This document shows, in pieces, positions 17,412 through 25,320 of a DNA stretch of 42,018 nucleotides (positions are counted from its first letter, which is position 1; each line of letters opens with the position of its first letter). The DNA is from a virus. The notes under the pieces are model-generated. The model searched no databases. It was not told the DNA's origin and worked only from the letters and a program-made list of their open reading frames with translations. The position numbers and the translations under genes are program-made. The DNA lies in IMG/VR virus record IMGVR_UViG_3300021437_000039, positions 1 through 42,018 of that record; one strand, given 5' to 3'.

Positions 17412-17788
17412 AATTTGCAGCCAAACACTTTGCAAGAAGTGTTAAATTTCTCCCGATTAAATTTAACATTTTGTTTCATGTGAGTATAAAATAAAATAAG
17501 AGCATGCCTTTTATTTAAATTATTCCAAAAAAATGCAAATGCTTTTTTACTTGCGCCAAATTTACTATTTATTGCTATAGGCTCCATAATTCCACGTTTA
17601 ATACAATGCTTAGAAAAAGAACATTGACTAGCATCTAGCTTAACTCCGCATAGTGAACAATTATATCCAATCACTTCACGGTAGTTGTTAAAACTCTGAT
17701 CTTTTTCAACAATTTTAAAACGTGGGGTTAATAATCTCCACCCTTTATGAATCCCTTTATTGCAATAATCACGTTTTGCTTTATTCAT
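17408..17788 (-). CDS. Cys-containing basic protein, possible zinc finger, 126 aa
   Basis: 126 residues with a CSLCGVKLDASQCSFSKHC segment near 45-63 (CxxC, then CxxxxxC), followed by a basic helix-rich half (KFGASKKAFAFFWNNLNKRH). The Cys spacing suggests a single zinc finger and thus nucleic-acid or protein binding. No family recognised; coupled to the next gene by a four-base overlap. Confidence 0.6.
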   Translation of the reverse strand: MNKAKRDYCNKGIHKGWRLLTPRFKIVEKDQSFNNYREVIGYNCSLCGVKLDASQCSFSKHCIKRGIMEPIAINSKFGASKKAFAFFWNNLNKRHALILFYTHMKQNVKFNREKFNTSCKVFGCKL

Positions 17789-17897
17789 GAGTTAATTTTG
17801 CAATCAATTTCAACATCTTGCACGCAAAAATATTGTAACCCATCTGGCTTATAAAATTTTTTCCAAGTGGCGTGCGAGTATGATTTTCAGCATTCAT
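17781..17897 (-). CDS. Very small ORF, 38 aa
   Basis: ATG preceded by GGAAAG at suitable spacing; encodes MNAENHTRTPLGKNFISQMG followed by a hydrophobic/basic tail. Its stop overlaps the start of the next gene, as in the rest of the cassette. Fills the otherwise empty stretch between neighbours. Coding status is uncertain. Confidence 0.42.
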   Translation of the reverse strand: MNAENHTRTPLGKNFISQMGYNIFACKMLKLIAKLTHE

Positions 17898-17919
17898 ACG
17901 AATACTTTCCTTTCTTTTG

Positions 17920-18252
17920 CTATTGAAGTGCAATCCTACATGTAAATTTCTTTTGTTCTACACCATCCTCGTCTTTACAAAGTGAAAAAGAAGGATATTC
18001 TCTCCATTCTAACTGATTTTTCGATGGATTATCATTTATTTTTTTGGATATATAGCCAGAAAAACCTTCAACAATCGCACGCATACATAAAGATTCATCC
18101 TCCGTATAAACATAGACAAATCCAATAAGTACATATTTTTCACCTTTGCTGCTTGTAAGATTTTCTCCAATAATAGCGGAAATAGTGCCATTATTCTGCA
18201 ATACTTCTGATTCAATTGCTTGCTTAATTTCATAGCACAAATTATTTAGCAT
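17920..18252 (-). CDS. Small protein, unknown, 110 aa
   Basis: 110 residues, alpha/beta mix (AIIGENLTSSKGEKYVLIGF, EDESLCMRAIVEGFSGYIS). AAAGG ribosome site; start overlaps the stop of the glycine/lysine-rich gene. No recognised domain. Confidence 0.6.
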   Translation of the reverse strand: MLNNLCYEIKQAIESEVLQNNGTISAIIGENLTSSKGEKYVLIGFVYVYTEDESLCMRAIVEGFSGYISKKINDNPSKNQLEWREYPSFSLCKDEDGVEQKKFTCRIALQ

Positions 18253-18410
18253 TTTTTACCTTTAATAGCACCGCCAGCTTTATATTTTGGGATTCCGTTT
18301 TCTTTTTTAGCTTGCACGACTGGATTTTTAACTGCTCCGCCCGCTTTCATCCCCGTTACTTTCTGCCCCATTGCCATTTGTTTGTGCTGATTCAATTTGC
18401 TGTCTTTCAT
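18246..18410 (-). CDS. Small Lys/Gly-rich protein overlapping the portal gene, 54 aa
   Basis: The ATG chosen has GGAG seven bases upstream, whereas the longer frame starts without a site. The product repeats a KAGGA(V/I)K unit twice (MKAGGAVK near 21-28 and YKAGGAIK near 43-50). The first 83 bases overlap the portal 3' end in another frame. Short KxGGAVK proteins encoded after portal genes occur in other phages; function unknown. Confidence 0.65.
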   Translation of the reverse strand: MKDSKLNQHKQMAMGQKVTGMKAGGAVKNPVVQAKKENGIPKYKAGGAIKGKKC

Positions 18411-20976
18411 AACTATCTCCAAGATGTTGATTCTTGTATCCCTGATGGTTGACAAGAGTTAAAATGTGCTTCAATAAATCGTTTTGCTCTTTACGCTCTA
18501 ATTCCCATTTGTCGAACATCAAACGGCTTGCTTCTGCTCGTTGCTCTGCATCTAACCGCATTTGCTCAATCATCACAGCAAGGTTACTCTCTTTGTCAAT
18601 CTGCGACAACTTTGTTTGTTGCTCTGCTGCCGTAGCGTCTTTTTCGGCACTTTGCGCCATTATAGCAGCTTGTTGATTCGATTGTTGCTCTTGTTGTGCT
18701 AATTGATGATCTTGTGCATCTTTCTGTTGTTTGCTTTGTGTTTCAGCTTGCAGTTTGGATTGATCAAATTGTGTTTTTGCTTGCAATTTTGCTTGCTCAA
18801 CTTGAATGTATGCCTCTGTTTGTGGGTCTTTAGGAGGTTGTGGCATAAACTTTTGCGCTGCTTGCTGTGCCATCTCCAACTGCTGCATGACCGGGGCTAA
18901 TTGTTGCGCCATTGATTGATCTGCTATTGCTGCTGCCTGCATTTTAACTTGAGGATCATTTTTGTCTAACGCCTGCAATTCAGGATGATTCATCGCCTCG
19001 TTAAACGCGTCCTCTGCTGCTTGCGCATTCTGCATGTAGAACATTGCTAAATGCTCTTTGCAATGGTTTATAAGCGCGGGCAATGCGGGCATAGCCATAA
19101 TTGGGTTTGCGCAGAATATCGGCGATAAAGCGTAGTGCATGTGCTTAAGCATATGATCAATATGATCCTGATCATCATAGGCTTTGAGTGGCTTTCCTTC
19201 TGACGCTGCTGTGTTTTCTTCGATTGCTTCCAAGCGTTCAGGCTTGTAAATTTCTTTTAATACTTTTTTGTTTGGATAATTTAGCAATTGAATCCCATCT
19301 GCCACCAAAACATCTTGGTCAAACTGATTCGGGAACATTTTAAATATTTCAAGTGTTGATTGATACAGCGCGAACCGTTGCGCCGATGAGAAAATATTAG
19401 GATCGGAAACTGGCACAACATCCATTGCGCCAGTGAAGTCATCACGTCGAACAATCAACTCGCAAAGCTCTTCGATCGTTTCTTCGTCGTCCAAATACTG
19501 TGCGTTGATACGATGTAGAATCTCAAGAACTTTTGCTTGTGAGGCGTGCATACGCGCATGGATTGACGAGAACGTTGTACTACCTTGCTCAATCAATGCT
19601 AACGTAGTGCCAACGGGCATGTTGCTCGTTGCGTCCGCAATCTTTTCGTCAGCCGTGGCAACCACGCCTTTTGCTTGACCTGTCAGCCAGTCCAATAATT
19701 GGAACAGCACTTGCGATGGGCCGGGGAACGGTAACGGCATCATGAGCTTACGGATGTCATCGATATTCGCAGTGCCTTCGATCTCTTTGATCTCGCATGG
19801 GCTGACCGAATCGCTTTGCCCTGATACACGCGCACCTTTTAATTTCAGCATGCCCGGCATATTGGCGATGATTGCCGAATCCATTAACGACCGCAATGCG
19901 CCAGTTAGTGCGCCAGACATACTACCGATGATGTGCGGCAATCCAATCCCATACGCGCCGCGCCACGGGATGAACGCGAACTCTACAATCCAATCGAGTT
20001 TTAATCGTTGCTCGTCGTTTTCTTCCCAATTGCGATAAATAGACAATACTGTTTTTGTTGCTTCGTCAATGGTAATGATATACGGCAGTAAATCGCCACC
20101 ATCTACATCATCATCCAGCGCGTAATCGACTTGTACTTCGTAGATTGTACGCAGCCCATCTTCGTTATATGCAGAATCCTCTTTGCCTTCGATCTTGTCG
20201 GTGGCTTGTTGTGATTTTGAAACATCAGTAATCTGGCTTGCATCAAAAACTTCAGTTTCTGCGTATAGCCCGCTATTTACTCGGGCGTTAAATGTATTGC
20301 GGCTGATTAACTGGCGATGCGTTACGCGATGGGATGAATAAAAGTGCGAAACACTGAATGGCAGGTAAATGTCATCGATGGGGATGAATTCAGTACGAGC
20401 ACGGTTTAAGCCAGAATCAAACCAAATTTTAATATATTGACTACCCCCAAGAGGCACTTGCGTCAAACATTGCTCTAGCTCTGAGCGATACTCACGAATC
20501 TGTTTCGTAAGCTGCCAGTTCATGTATTCTTTTTTTCGTTCGGCTTTGTCAATCTTGTAATCAGTTGCCGTCCCAATGATCTGCGTCTTGCATGGGCCAG
20601 AGGGCGGGAAAATGTTGTTCATTGTTTTGGCTGAAAAATCAATACAGCCTTCAACGAGCAGCGGATGCACTACACGGCTTGCGCCTTCAAAATCTGCGCC
20701 GCCGGGGGCTTCATTACCTAACCCAGTACGTTTAATCCCCTCGGCATATTGCTTATCTCGTTTCTCACGCGCATTTTTGTCTTTTTCAATTAAATCGAGT
20801 AATTCATTGGCAATTTTATCAAGCTGCGCTGTATCAATGACTTCTGCAAGATTTTGCAAAAATTCTTGATCTTCGTTGCCAGCTTCATCATCGCCAATTT
20901 CCAAAGATTCAATATTTTCAGAAAAGAGGTTTTCTGGAAAATCTTTCGACGTTACTGTTTCATCTTGAATAGTCAT
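18328..20976 (-). CDS. Portal protein, long form, about 882 aa
   Basis: About 882 residues from the ATG at 20976; an upstream ATG lies in the terminator hairpin and is unlikely. The N-terminal third has GGADFEGASRVVHPLLVEGC and FSAKTMNNIFPPSGPCKTQI, typical of podovirus portal proteins of this size class. The centre includes WIVEFAFIPWRGAYGIGLPH and a RSLMDSAIIANMPGMLKLKG segment. Residues about 690-850 are a Gln/Ala-rich coiled coil, as in the barrel-forming C-termini of large portals. It forms the dodecameric DNA gate for packaging and ejection and follows the terminase genes. No clear Shine-Dalgarno is visible before this start. Confidence 0.88.
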   Translation of the reverse strand: MTIQDETVTSKDFPENLFSENIESLEIGDDEAGNEDQEFLQNLAEVIDTAQLDKIANELLDLIEKDKNAREKRDKQYAEGIKRTGLGNEAPGGADFEGASRVVHPLLVEGCIDFSAKTMNNIFPPSGPCKTQIIGTATDYKIDKAERKKEYMNWQLTKQIREYRSELEQCLTQVPLGGSQYIKIWFDSGLNRARTEFIPIDDIYLPFSVSHFYSSHRVTHRQLISRNTFNARVNSGLYAETEVFDASQITDVSKSQQATDKIEGKEDSAYNEDGLRTIYEVQVDYALDDDVDGGDLLPYIITIDEATKTVLSIYRNWEENDEQRLKLDWIVEFAFIPWRGAYGIGLPHIIGSMSGALTGALRSLMDSAIIANMPGMLKLKGARVSGQSDSVSPCEIKEIEGTANIDDIRKLMMPLPFPGPSQVLFQLLDWLTGQAKGVVATADEKIADATSNMPVGTTLALIEQGSTTFSSIHARMHASQAKVLEILHRINAQYLDDEETIEELCELIVRRDDFTGAMDVVPVSDPNIFSSAQRFALYQSTLEIFKMFPNQFDQDVLVADGIQLLNYPNKKVLKEIYKPERLEAIEENTAASEGKPLKAYDDQDHIDHMLKHMHYALSPIFCANPIMAMPALPALINHCKEHLAMFYMQNAQAAEDAFNEAMNHPELQALDKNDPQVKMQAAAIADQSMAQQLAPVMQQLEMAQQAAQKFMPQPPKDPQTEAYIQVEQAKLQAKTQFDQSKLQAETQSKQQKDAQDHQLAQQEQQSNQQAAIMAQSAEKDATAAEQQTKLSQIDKESNLAVMIEQMRLDAEQRAEASRLMFDKWELERKEQNDLLKHILTLVNHQGYKNQHLGDSYERQQIESAQTNGNGAESNGDESGRSS

Positions 20977-20998
20977 TTTGTATAATTTATTTAGACGT

Positions 20999-21022
20999 AA
21001 AAAAAGCCGCACATGGCGGCTT
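20999..21022 (-). terminator. Intrinsic terminator upstream of the portal gene
   Basis: On the minus strand AAGCCGC-CATGT-GCGGCTT is a perfect 7-bp stem followed by a T-run of seven bases. It lies between the small gene at 21073-21375 and the portal, so late transcription must pass it to reach the structural genes. Confidence 0.82.
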
Positions 21023-21070
21023 GATAATTTTATTAAAAATACATGGCGGCTTGATAATTTTATTAAAAAT
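21011..21070. repeat. Perfect 30-bp tandem duplication
   Basis: The 30 bases at 21011-21040 (acatggcggc, ttgataattt, tattaaaaat) are repeated exactly at 21041-21070. One copy supplies one arm of the terminator hairpin; the other has lost its partner arm. This suggests a recent slippage duplication. Confidence 0.95.
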
Positions 21071-21072
21071 CA

Positions 21073-21375
21073 TTATTCTCTAATGCTAACTTTTATTTTG
21101 CAAATATCTTTAGGGCTTTCATTGTGATCAATTTTGCCAATTCTTAATATTTTTTCATTTAAGAAATTTTCACAGTGAAAAACAGTGTCATGTCCTGCCA
21201 ATAATACTATATCACCAGCATTACAATTTTCAACCACTTGATAAGCATCCTCAACTTTTGTAGTCATTAAATCCACAAATTTAAGTGGTATAAAATTGCC
21301 ATTTTCAATAACGCCAATGTCGCCCATAAATAAATTATGAGTAGCAACCGCTTTGTATAAATTGTTAACAATCAT
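21073..21375 (-). CDS. Small protein, unknown, 100 aa
   Basis: 100 residues with beta-rich pattern (HNLFMGDIGVIENGNFIPLK, DIVLLAGHDTVFHCEN). Resembles a small beta-barrel virion or adaptor protein in style, but no family is recognised. It lies between TerL's follower gene and the portal and ends just before the tandem repeat. Confidence 0.6.
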   Translation of the reverse strand: MIVNNLYKAVATHNLFMGDIGVIENGNFIPLKFVDLMTTKVEDAYQVVENCNAGDIVLLAGHDTVFHCENFLNEKILRIGKIDHNESPKDICKIKVSIRE

Positions 21376-21413
21376 TTTCCACCACGTAAGTAAAAAACTA
21401 TTTATATTTTAAA

Positions 21414-21782
21414 TTATTTACTAAATATTTTAAAAAATGAGAATTTACTTTTTTCGTCACGCTTCTTGTGATGACACTTTAATAATTCTAAATCTTCTCT
21501 CATTTTTCTCAGCTCTTGCTTTGTCTTAGCTTTTTCAAACATTTCTTTGCCAATTATTTTTTTAATCGCAATTCTTTTGGCACACATTTGCAACATTTTC
21601 TCAATTATTTCACATTTTGGAATATCATCTAAATCGGCAATATAAGGCAAAGGGAAGGACATATTAAAAAACATTCCTACCGAATAATTCTTTTTGGCAA
21701 TCTCTTCCGTTAAACCAACAGAATAACGTTCATCGTCAAAGCATATAAATAATGATTTTTCTTCAATAAATTTAACAATCAT
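21414..21782 (-). CDS. Small protein, unknown, 122 aa
   Basis: 122 residues. N-terminal half is alpha/beta (VKFIEEKSLFICFDDERYSV), C-terminal half a charged helix (KAKTKQELRKMREDLELLKC). Overlaps the TerL stop by 11 bases, so coupled to packaging genes. No family recognised. Confidence 0.6.
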   Translation of the reverse strand: MIVKFIEEKSLFICFDDERYSVGLTEEIAKKNYSVGMFFNMSFPLPYIADLDDIPKCEIIEKMLQMCAKRIAIKKIIGKEMFEKAKTKQELRKMREDLELLKCHHKKRDEKSKFSFFKIFSK

Positions 21783-23391
21783 ACGGGTTCCTATTTGTAT
21801 TATTTCTTCGTTGATTGTAATCTATTTCCTCAATTTCGTCATCTTCCGCAATCGGCAACATCAGCATGTTGTTATCGCGCAACCATATTAACGCTTGCGT
21901 CATTGTATCGATCATGTCGTCGTTCTTGCCGTTTGGGAATTGCTCGCACTGCTTTAAAAATGGTCTAGCCCATGAGATTGGCAATGTTGGTTGTTTGGCT
22001 GATTCGAGCACATAAACGCACTCCACGTCCAAAATTGGCGCAACCTGATTAGCTCTGCTGATTTTGTCTGCTTTCCCCGGGTTATACGATATAACAGGTA
22101 CTTTTGCACGCCGCAAATCTTGAATTAAGCTTATTCCGCTGCCCTTTTCCTCAATGATAATAGCGTCTACTCTGCGCGGGGTATTTTGCACGTCGTTTTT
22201 ATTGCCGCCGTACTTTGCTTGCCAATCGTCGATCACGCGCTGCCTAAGTGGCGTATACTCCAAATGATCCGCCCACACATCCAACAACAACACGCACTTT
22301 TGTTTATTATGAGTAAATACTCCCCAGACTGTGCACGCTGTAGGATCGTTCTGCGTTTTCTCGGTAAACGCGGTATCATAACTTTGCAATATGTAATCAA
22401 AATATGGAAGATCATTTTTCCACAATTGAAATTGATCAGCATGTAGTATGCTACCACCTTGAACTGTTGGACGTTGCTGATATAGTGATGCCCAACTACG
22501 TTTTTTTAGCGGAGTAGAGGATTCGTCAGCCTCGAACTGTGACCAGTGTTTTTCGTCAAACCACTCCGGCCAGATATATTCGCCGATATTACGACCCAAC
22601 GGATCATTCACATCATCGCATTTTGCGGATAGACAAATAACCTCCCAATCAAACCCATCCCTGCATTTGATCGTTCCGCTTTGCCCGTTCCAGTTTTCCG
22701 GCAAAATACAACCAGCTAGATCGTTTACATGCCAACGAGTTTGAATTAAGATTATCCACCCGCCGGGCAACAGCCGTGTTTTTAGATCGTCCTCATACGC
22801 ATCAATCGTGCGCGACCTGATTGTTTCCGATTCTGCTTCTTCGCGCCCTTTGACGGGGTCATCAATGATAATACCATTGGCTCGATTGCCAGTAATGCCA
22901 GACATAATCCCGCAAGACATGTACTCGCTACCATTAGTAATACTCCATTGCTCAACTGACGCATTATCAGCAGATATTCCGCATCCAAAAATAGACTGGT
23001 ATTTATCAGACTTTACAATCTGTCTTGCCCTGCGCCCATGCTTGCGCGCCAAATCAGAGCCATACGACGCGAGAATAATTTTATACCCTTTTTCTCTGCC
23101 CATACACCACGTTGGCACAACAACACTGCCATAAGTTGATTTTGCCGATCCGGGGGGCGCAAATATCATCAGCCTCCCGTAAGGCTTGTCAATAGTGCGT
23201 TGGCATGCCTCTAAAATCACTCTGTGATGATCTGCCACCGTTGTTTCAACGGGCTTAAATATCCATTCATCCGCGTCGTCAGAAATTGGCTTTCCGGGTA
23301 TATCAATAGCATTTACATACCCAATCAACGATTCGCGGGCTTTTCTTCGCCGCAGTAACTCGCGCGCAGCCTCTTGCTTAGATATTGTCAC
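21772..23391 (-). CDS. terL: Terminase large subunit (TerL), 539 aa
   Basis: ATPase motor plus nuclease that packages DNA. Walker A is FAPPGSAKSTYG (residues 77-88), Walker B IIIDDP (174-179) and the coupling segment ILIQTRW (214-220). The RNase H-like nuclease shows its acidic residues in QSYDTAF (D339), IIIEEKGSG (E414/E415) and NDDMIDT (D491-D495). Length and motif order match phage TerL. It follows TerS by 20 bases and precedes the portal with two small genes between. Confidence 0.95.
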   Translation of the reverse strand: MTISKQEAARELLRRRKARESLIGYVNAIDIPGKPISDDADEWIFKPVETTVADHHRVILEACQRTIDKPYGRLMIFAPPGSAKSTYGSVVVPTWCMGREKGYKIILASYGSDLARKHGRRARQIVKSDKYQSIFGCGISADNASVEQWSITNGSEYMSCGIMSGITGNRANGIIIDDPVKGREEAESETIRSRTIDAYEDDLKTRLLPGGWIILIQTRWHVNDLAGCILPENWNGQSGTIKCRDGFDWEVICLSAKCDDVNDPLGRNIGEYIWPEWFDEKHWSQFEADESSTPLKKRSWASLYQQRPTVQGGSILHADQFQLWKNDLPYFDYILQSYDTAFTEKTQNDPTACTVWGVFTHNKQKCVLLLDVWADHLEYTPLRQRVIDDWQAKYGGNKNDVQNTPRRVDAIIIEEKGSGISLIQDLRRAKVPVISYNPGKADKISRANQVAPILDVECVYVLESAKQPTLPISWARPFLKQCEQFPNGKNDDMIDTMTQALIWLRDNNMLMLPIAEDDEIEEIDYNQRRNNTNRNPYDC

Positions 23392-23411
23392 GTGTTAAAA
23401 GTGCGTAAAAA

Positions 23412-23756
23412 TTATTCAGAACCTGCTGCAATACTTGCTAATTCTTCATCGCTAATTGTATTGACATTTACAGTAATTTTTCCGCCAAGCGTCATATCAA
23501 CCGCTTGAGTAGCTTTGCCAAATGCTCGATCAATAATATATTGCGCCGCTAACAATTTGTTTTTTTCTTGTTGCCCATTTTGCATTATTTCGCAAATGAC
23601 ATTTAAAGCAGACGCGGCTTTTGTTTTGCATGCAGATATTAAATCAATTTCCTCAGCAGATCGTTTTGGTCTGCCACTTGGGTTGGGACACTGCCCCGGC
23701 TTAAACGCAGTTCTAGGGGCTTTCCTTTTTTTTGGTGGTGTGATTATTTCAGACAT
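23412..23756 (-). CDS. terS: Terminase small subunit-like protein, 114 aa
   Basis: 114 residues. The opening PRTAFKPGQCPNPSGRPKRS matches the FKPGQSGNPxGRPKG signature of DUF5681-type proteins often encoded directly before TerL. The middle (about 40-85) is helical and could form the oligomerising or DNA-binding region. Small terminases recognise the packaging site and regulate TerL. Identity rests on signature and position immediately upstream of TerL. Confidence 0.75.
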   Translation of the reverse strand: MSEIITPPKKRKAPRTAFKPGQCPNPSGRPKRSAEEIDLISACKTKAASALNVICEIMQNGQQEKNKLLAAQYIIDRAFGKATQAVDMTLGGKITVNVNTISDEELASIAAGSE

Positions 23757-23783
23757 TATTCAACGCCTCATTAGTAAAATACA

Positions 23784-23835
23784 AATAAAAAAGCCCCACA
23801 TTTTTACGTGCGAGGCAAAGCTCGTTGTTACGAGC
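23784..23835 (-). terminator. Late leader: hairpin plus intrinsic terminator before terS
   Basis: On the minus strand the leader first forms GCTCGT-AACA-ACGAGC (23835-23820), a perfect 6-bp hairpin. It is followed by GCCTCGCAC...GTGGGGC (23815-23791), an imperfect stem with one bulge, and then seven T residues. Placed about 70 bases after the late promoter and before terS, it is positioned like lambda tR', where Q-modified polymerase reads through. Confidence 0.72.
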
Positions 23836-23888
23836 GGGAGAAATCAATTCTTTGCAGCAAAAAACTCAACAATACTAAATTAAACCAC

Positions 23889-23917
23889 ATTATGATTAAA
23901 CATTTTTGTTGCGTCAA
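23889..23917 (-). promoter_or_regulatory. Late sigma70 promoter
   Basis: Minus strand -35 TTGACG (23917-23912), 17-base spacer, -10 CATAAT (23894-23889). The -35 overlaps the last codons of the Q-like gene. Transcription would start near 23882 and enter the leader terminator and then the terminase genes, the same layout as lambda Q-pR'-tR'. Confidence 0.75.
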
Positions 23918-24264
23918 GTGTTTTTTGCATTTAATTTGTGAGCTAAGTGATCGTGGATAAAACGCAACACTGTGCAGTATGTTGCTGCGTTGAGTTTTAA
24001 ATTTTTAGCATGCTCTCGCATTGACCCGCGCTTTGTGTAATGCTCATGTATGATTGCGCGGTGCGGAGGAGACATTGCCGCAATCTCATCGTCAACCGCT
24101 TTTGCGTCATCGGGAAAATCGCGGTCAACATAGCTCTCCGTCGATCTGTTGTTATCTTGCACGCGCTCGTTGACAAATGCGGATTGTTTGGGGTATCCGC
24201 TTACTTTATAATTATCAACAAAGTAAGCGGCCCACTCCGTTAAAATATCTTTAATTTCGCGCAT
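23914..24264 (-). CDS. Lambda-Q-like late antiterminator, about 116 aa
   Basis: About 116 residues. N-terminal REIKDILTEWAAYFVDNY and the C-terminal helix-turn-helix-like stretch MSPPHRAIIHEHYTKRGSMR, EHAKNLKLNAATYCTVLRFI resemble phage antitermination Q proteins (82/21-type) and the related sigma-region-4-like regulators. The longer frame begins with TTG; the ATG here begins just after the upstream gene's stop. Placement directly over the late promoter and leader terminator strongly supports the role. Q proteins bind DNA at the promoter and modify polymerase to ignore terminators. Confidence 0.72.
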   Translation of the reverse strand: MREIKDILTEWAAYFVDNYKVSGYPKQSAFVNERVQDNNRSTESYVDRDFPDDAKAVDDEIAAMSPPHRAIIHEHYTKRGSMREHAKNLKLNAATYCTVLRFIHDHLAHKLNAKNT

Positions 24265-24268
24265 AAAT

Positions 24269-24601
24269 TTACGCAATACAAATTGTCACATCAGCGCATC
24301 GTATTTTTGCAACAATAGGCAATGCACTACTATCAATATGCACAACCTCCGGCGTAAACAATACATCGCCATCAATGTTGCGCAATGTTAATCTTACGGC
24401 ATAACGATCATCAGACAAATCATAATCAAACATTGCGCCATCGATGCAATCTTGATCAATGGTAAATTCACATGTTGCTGCTGTATCGCCGATTACTAAC
24501 CCGGTATCAGTAACAATGGGATTTTTAATCAAATGTGCTAAACAATAATTTGCGATATGTTGCTGATTGTTGTGCTTTAGTAAAAGTTTTAATTTTGCCA
24601 T
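24269..24601 (-). CDS. Small protein upstream of the Q-like gene, unknown, 110 aa
   Basis: 110 residues: a basic helical start (MAKLKLLLKHNNQQHIANYC) then beta-rich sequence (AATCEFTIDQDCIDGAMFDY, DRYAVRLTLRNIDGDVLFTP). Reads as a compact alpha+beta domain. It is first in the minus-strand operon driven by the promoter at 24676-24704, just ahead of the antiterminator. No family recognised. Confidence 0.65.
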   Translation of the reverse strand: MAKLKLLLKHNNQQHIANYCLAHLIKNPIVTDTGLVIGDTAATCEFTIDQDCIDGAMFDYDLSDDRYAVRLTLRNIDGDVLFTPEVVHIDSSALPIVAKIRCADVTICIA

Positions 24602-24675
24602 TTTTTTTCCATGAAAATTAGTTGATTAACTTGCATTTAGAACCGACGCGTACGCAGATCAGAGGCTGCGGTCAT

Positions 24676-24704
24676 ATTATAGCTAAATTAGTGGGGTTAT
24701 GCAA
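24676..24704 (-). promoter_or_regulatory. Sigma70 promoter for the Q-containing operon, with flanking inverted repeat
   Basis: Minus strand -35 TTGCAT (24704-24699), 17-base spacer, perfect -10 TATAAT (24681-24676). An inverted repeat ATTAGTG (24687-24693) / CACTAAT (24708-24714) brackets the -35, an arrangement expected of an operator. A second repeat, GGATCGC (24720-24726) / GCGATCC (24745-24751), lies just upstream. Confidence 0.72.
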
Positions 24705-25112
24705 TATCACTAATCGACTGGATCGCCGACACATTACTATGCAAGCGATCCTTATACTCGACCTACACCTGACAGGCAAGCATTATAAGTATAATGCCAA
24801 ATCAGTAGTTATACATGCTTTTACACATTAAAACGGAAGCCCTAGCGGCTGGTTGAGCGCAGCTTTTTCAGCGGTCTTTTGTAGTGGTAACGCAAAAAGA
24901 CTATATAGATGACTATATCAGCCGATTCGACCATTTCCTAATGTTATTTTTGCATAGCGTTGTTTTTGCGCATCATTGGAATGTAAGTGCCTGATTGCAA
25001 ATGCTTTTGGTTATTTTATCCCGCATTCAGCTCAAGCAATAATTAAAAATAACCAACATAACAAGAGCAAATTCATTAAAACATTATGCAAAAAACGCAT
25101 AATCATTATAAG

Positions 25113-25121
25113 TTATCCACA
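25113..25121 (+). promoter_or_regulatory. Perfect DnaA box
   Basis: TTATCCACA equals the bacterial DnaA-box consensus TTATNCACA. It lies ten bases after a 7-bp inverted repeat in an A/T-rich intergenic stretch. A single box could mark a host-dependent origin or be chance. Confidence 0.5.
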
Positions 25122-25198
25122 CAACATGAATAAAATTTATAGTGATGTGGGGATTTATGAAAATAAATCATGTTTATTAGGTTGTTGGAAAATCTAAT

Positions 25199-25216
25199 CC
25201 CCCCGAATTCGGGGGG
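25199..25216. repeat. 18-bp perfect palindrome CCCCCCGAATTCGGGGGG
   Basis: Self-complementary and very GC-rich inside A/T-rich DNA, followed by two more G. The plus strand has only a short T-stretch after it, so terminator function would be weak. It lies about 75 bases before the rightward promoter. Confidence 0.6.
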
Positions 25217-25291
25217 GGTTTGGCTGGGCTGGCTCATGTTAAATAAACTGGATTTTTGCAACGTGTGGGAATACAACATCATAAATAATGC

Positions 25292-25320
25292 TTGACGCGT
25301 AAAATAAACAGGTCTATGAT
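25292..25320 (+). promoter_or_regulatory. Early promoter P1 (TTGACGCGT family)
   Basis: -35 TTGACG (25292-25297), 17-base spacer, -10 TATGAT (25315-25320). Sequence around the -35 (AATGCTTGACGCGTAAAA) is shared with two other plus-strand promoters at 26591 and 27765. Drives the gene at 25370 onward. Confidence 0.82.

Noticed and set aside
24622-24831. 69-codon plus-strand frame in the divergent region
   Set aside because: No ribosome site, runs through inverted repeats and the opposite promoter, and codon use is not convincing.
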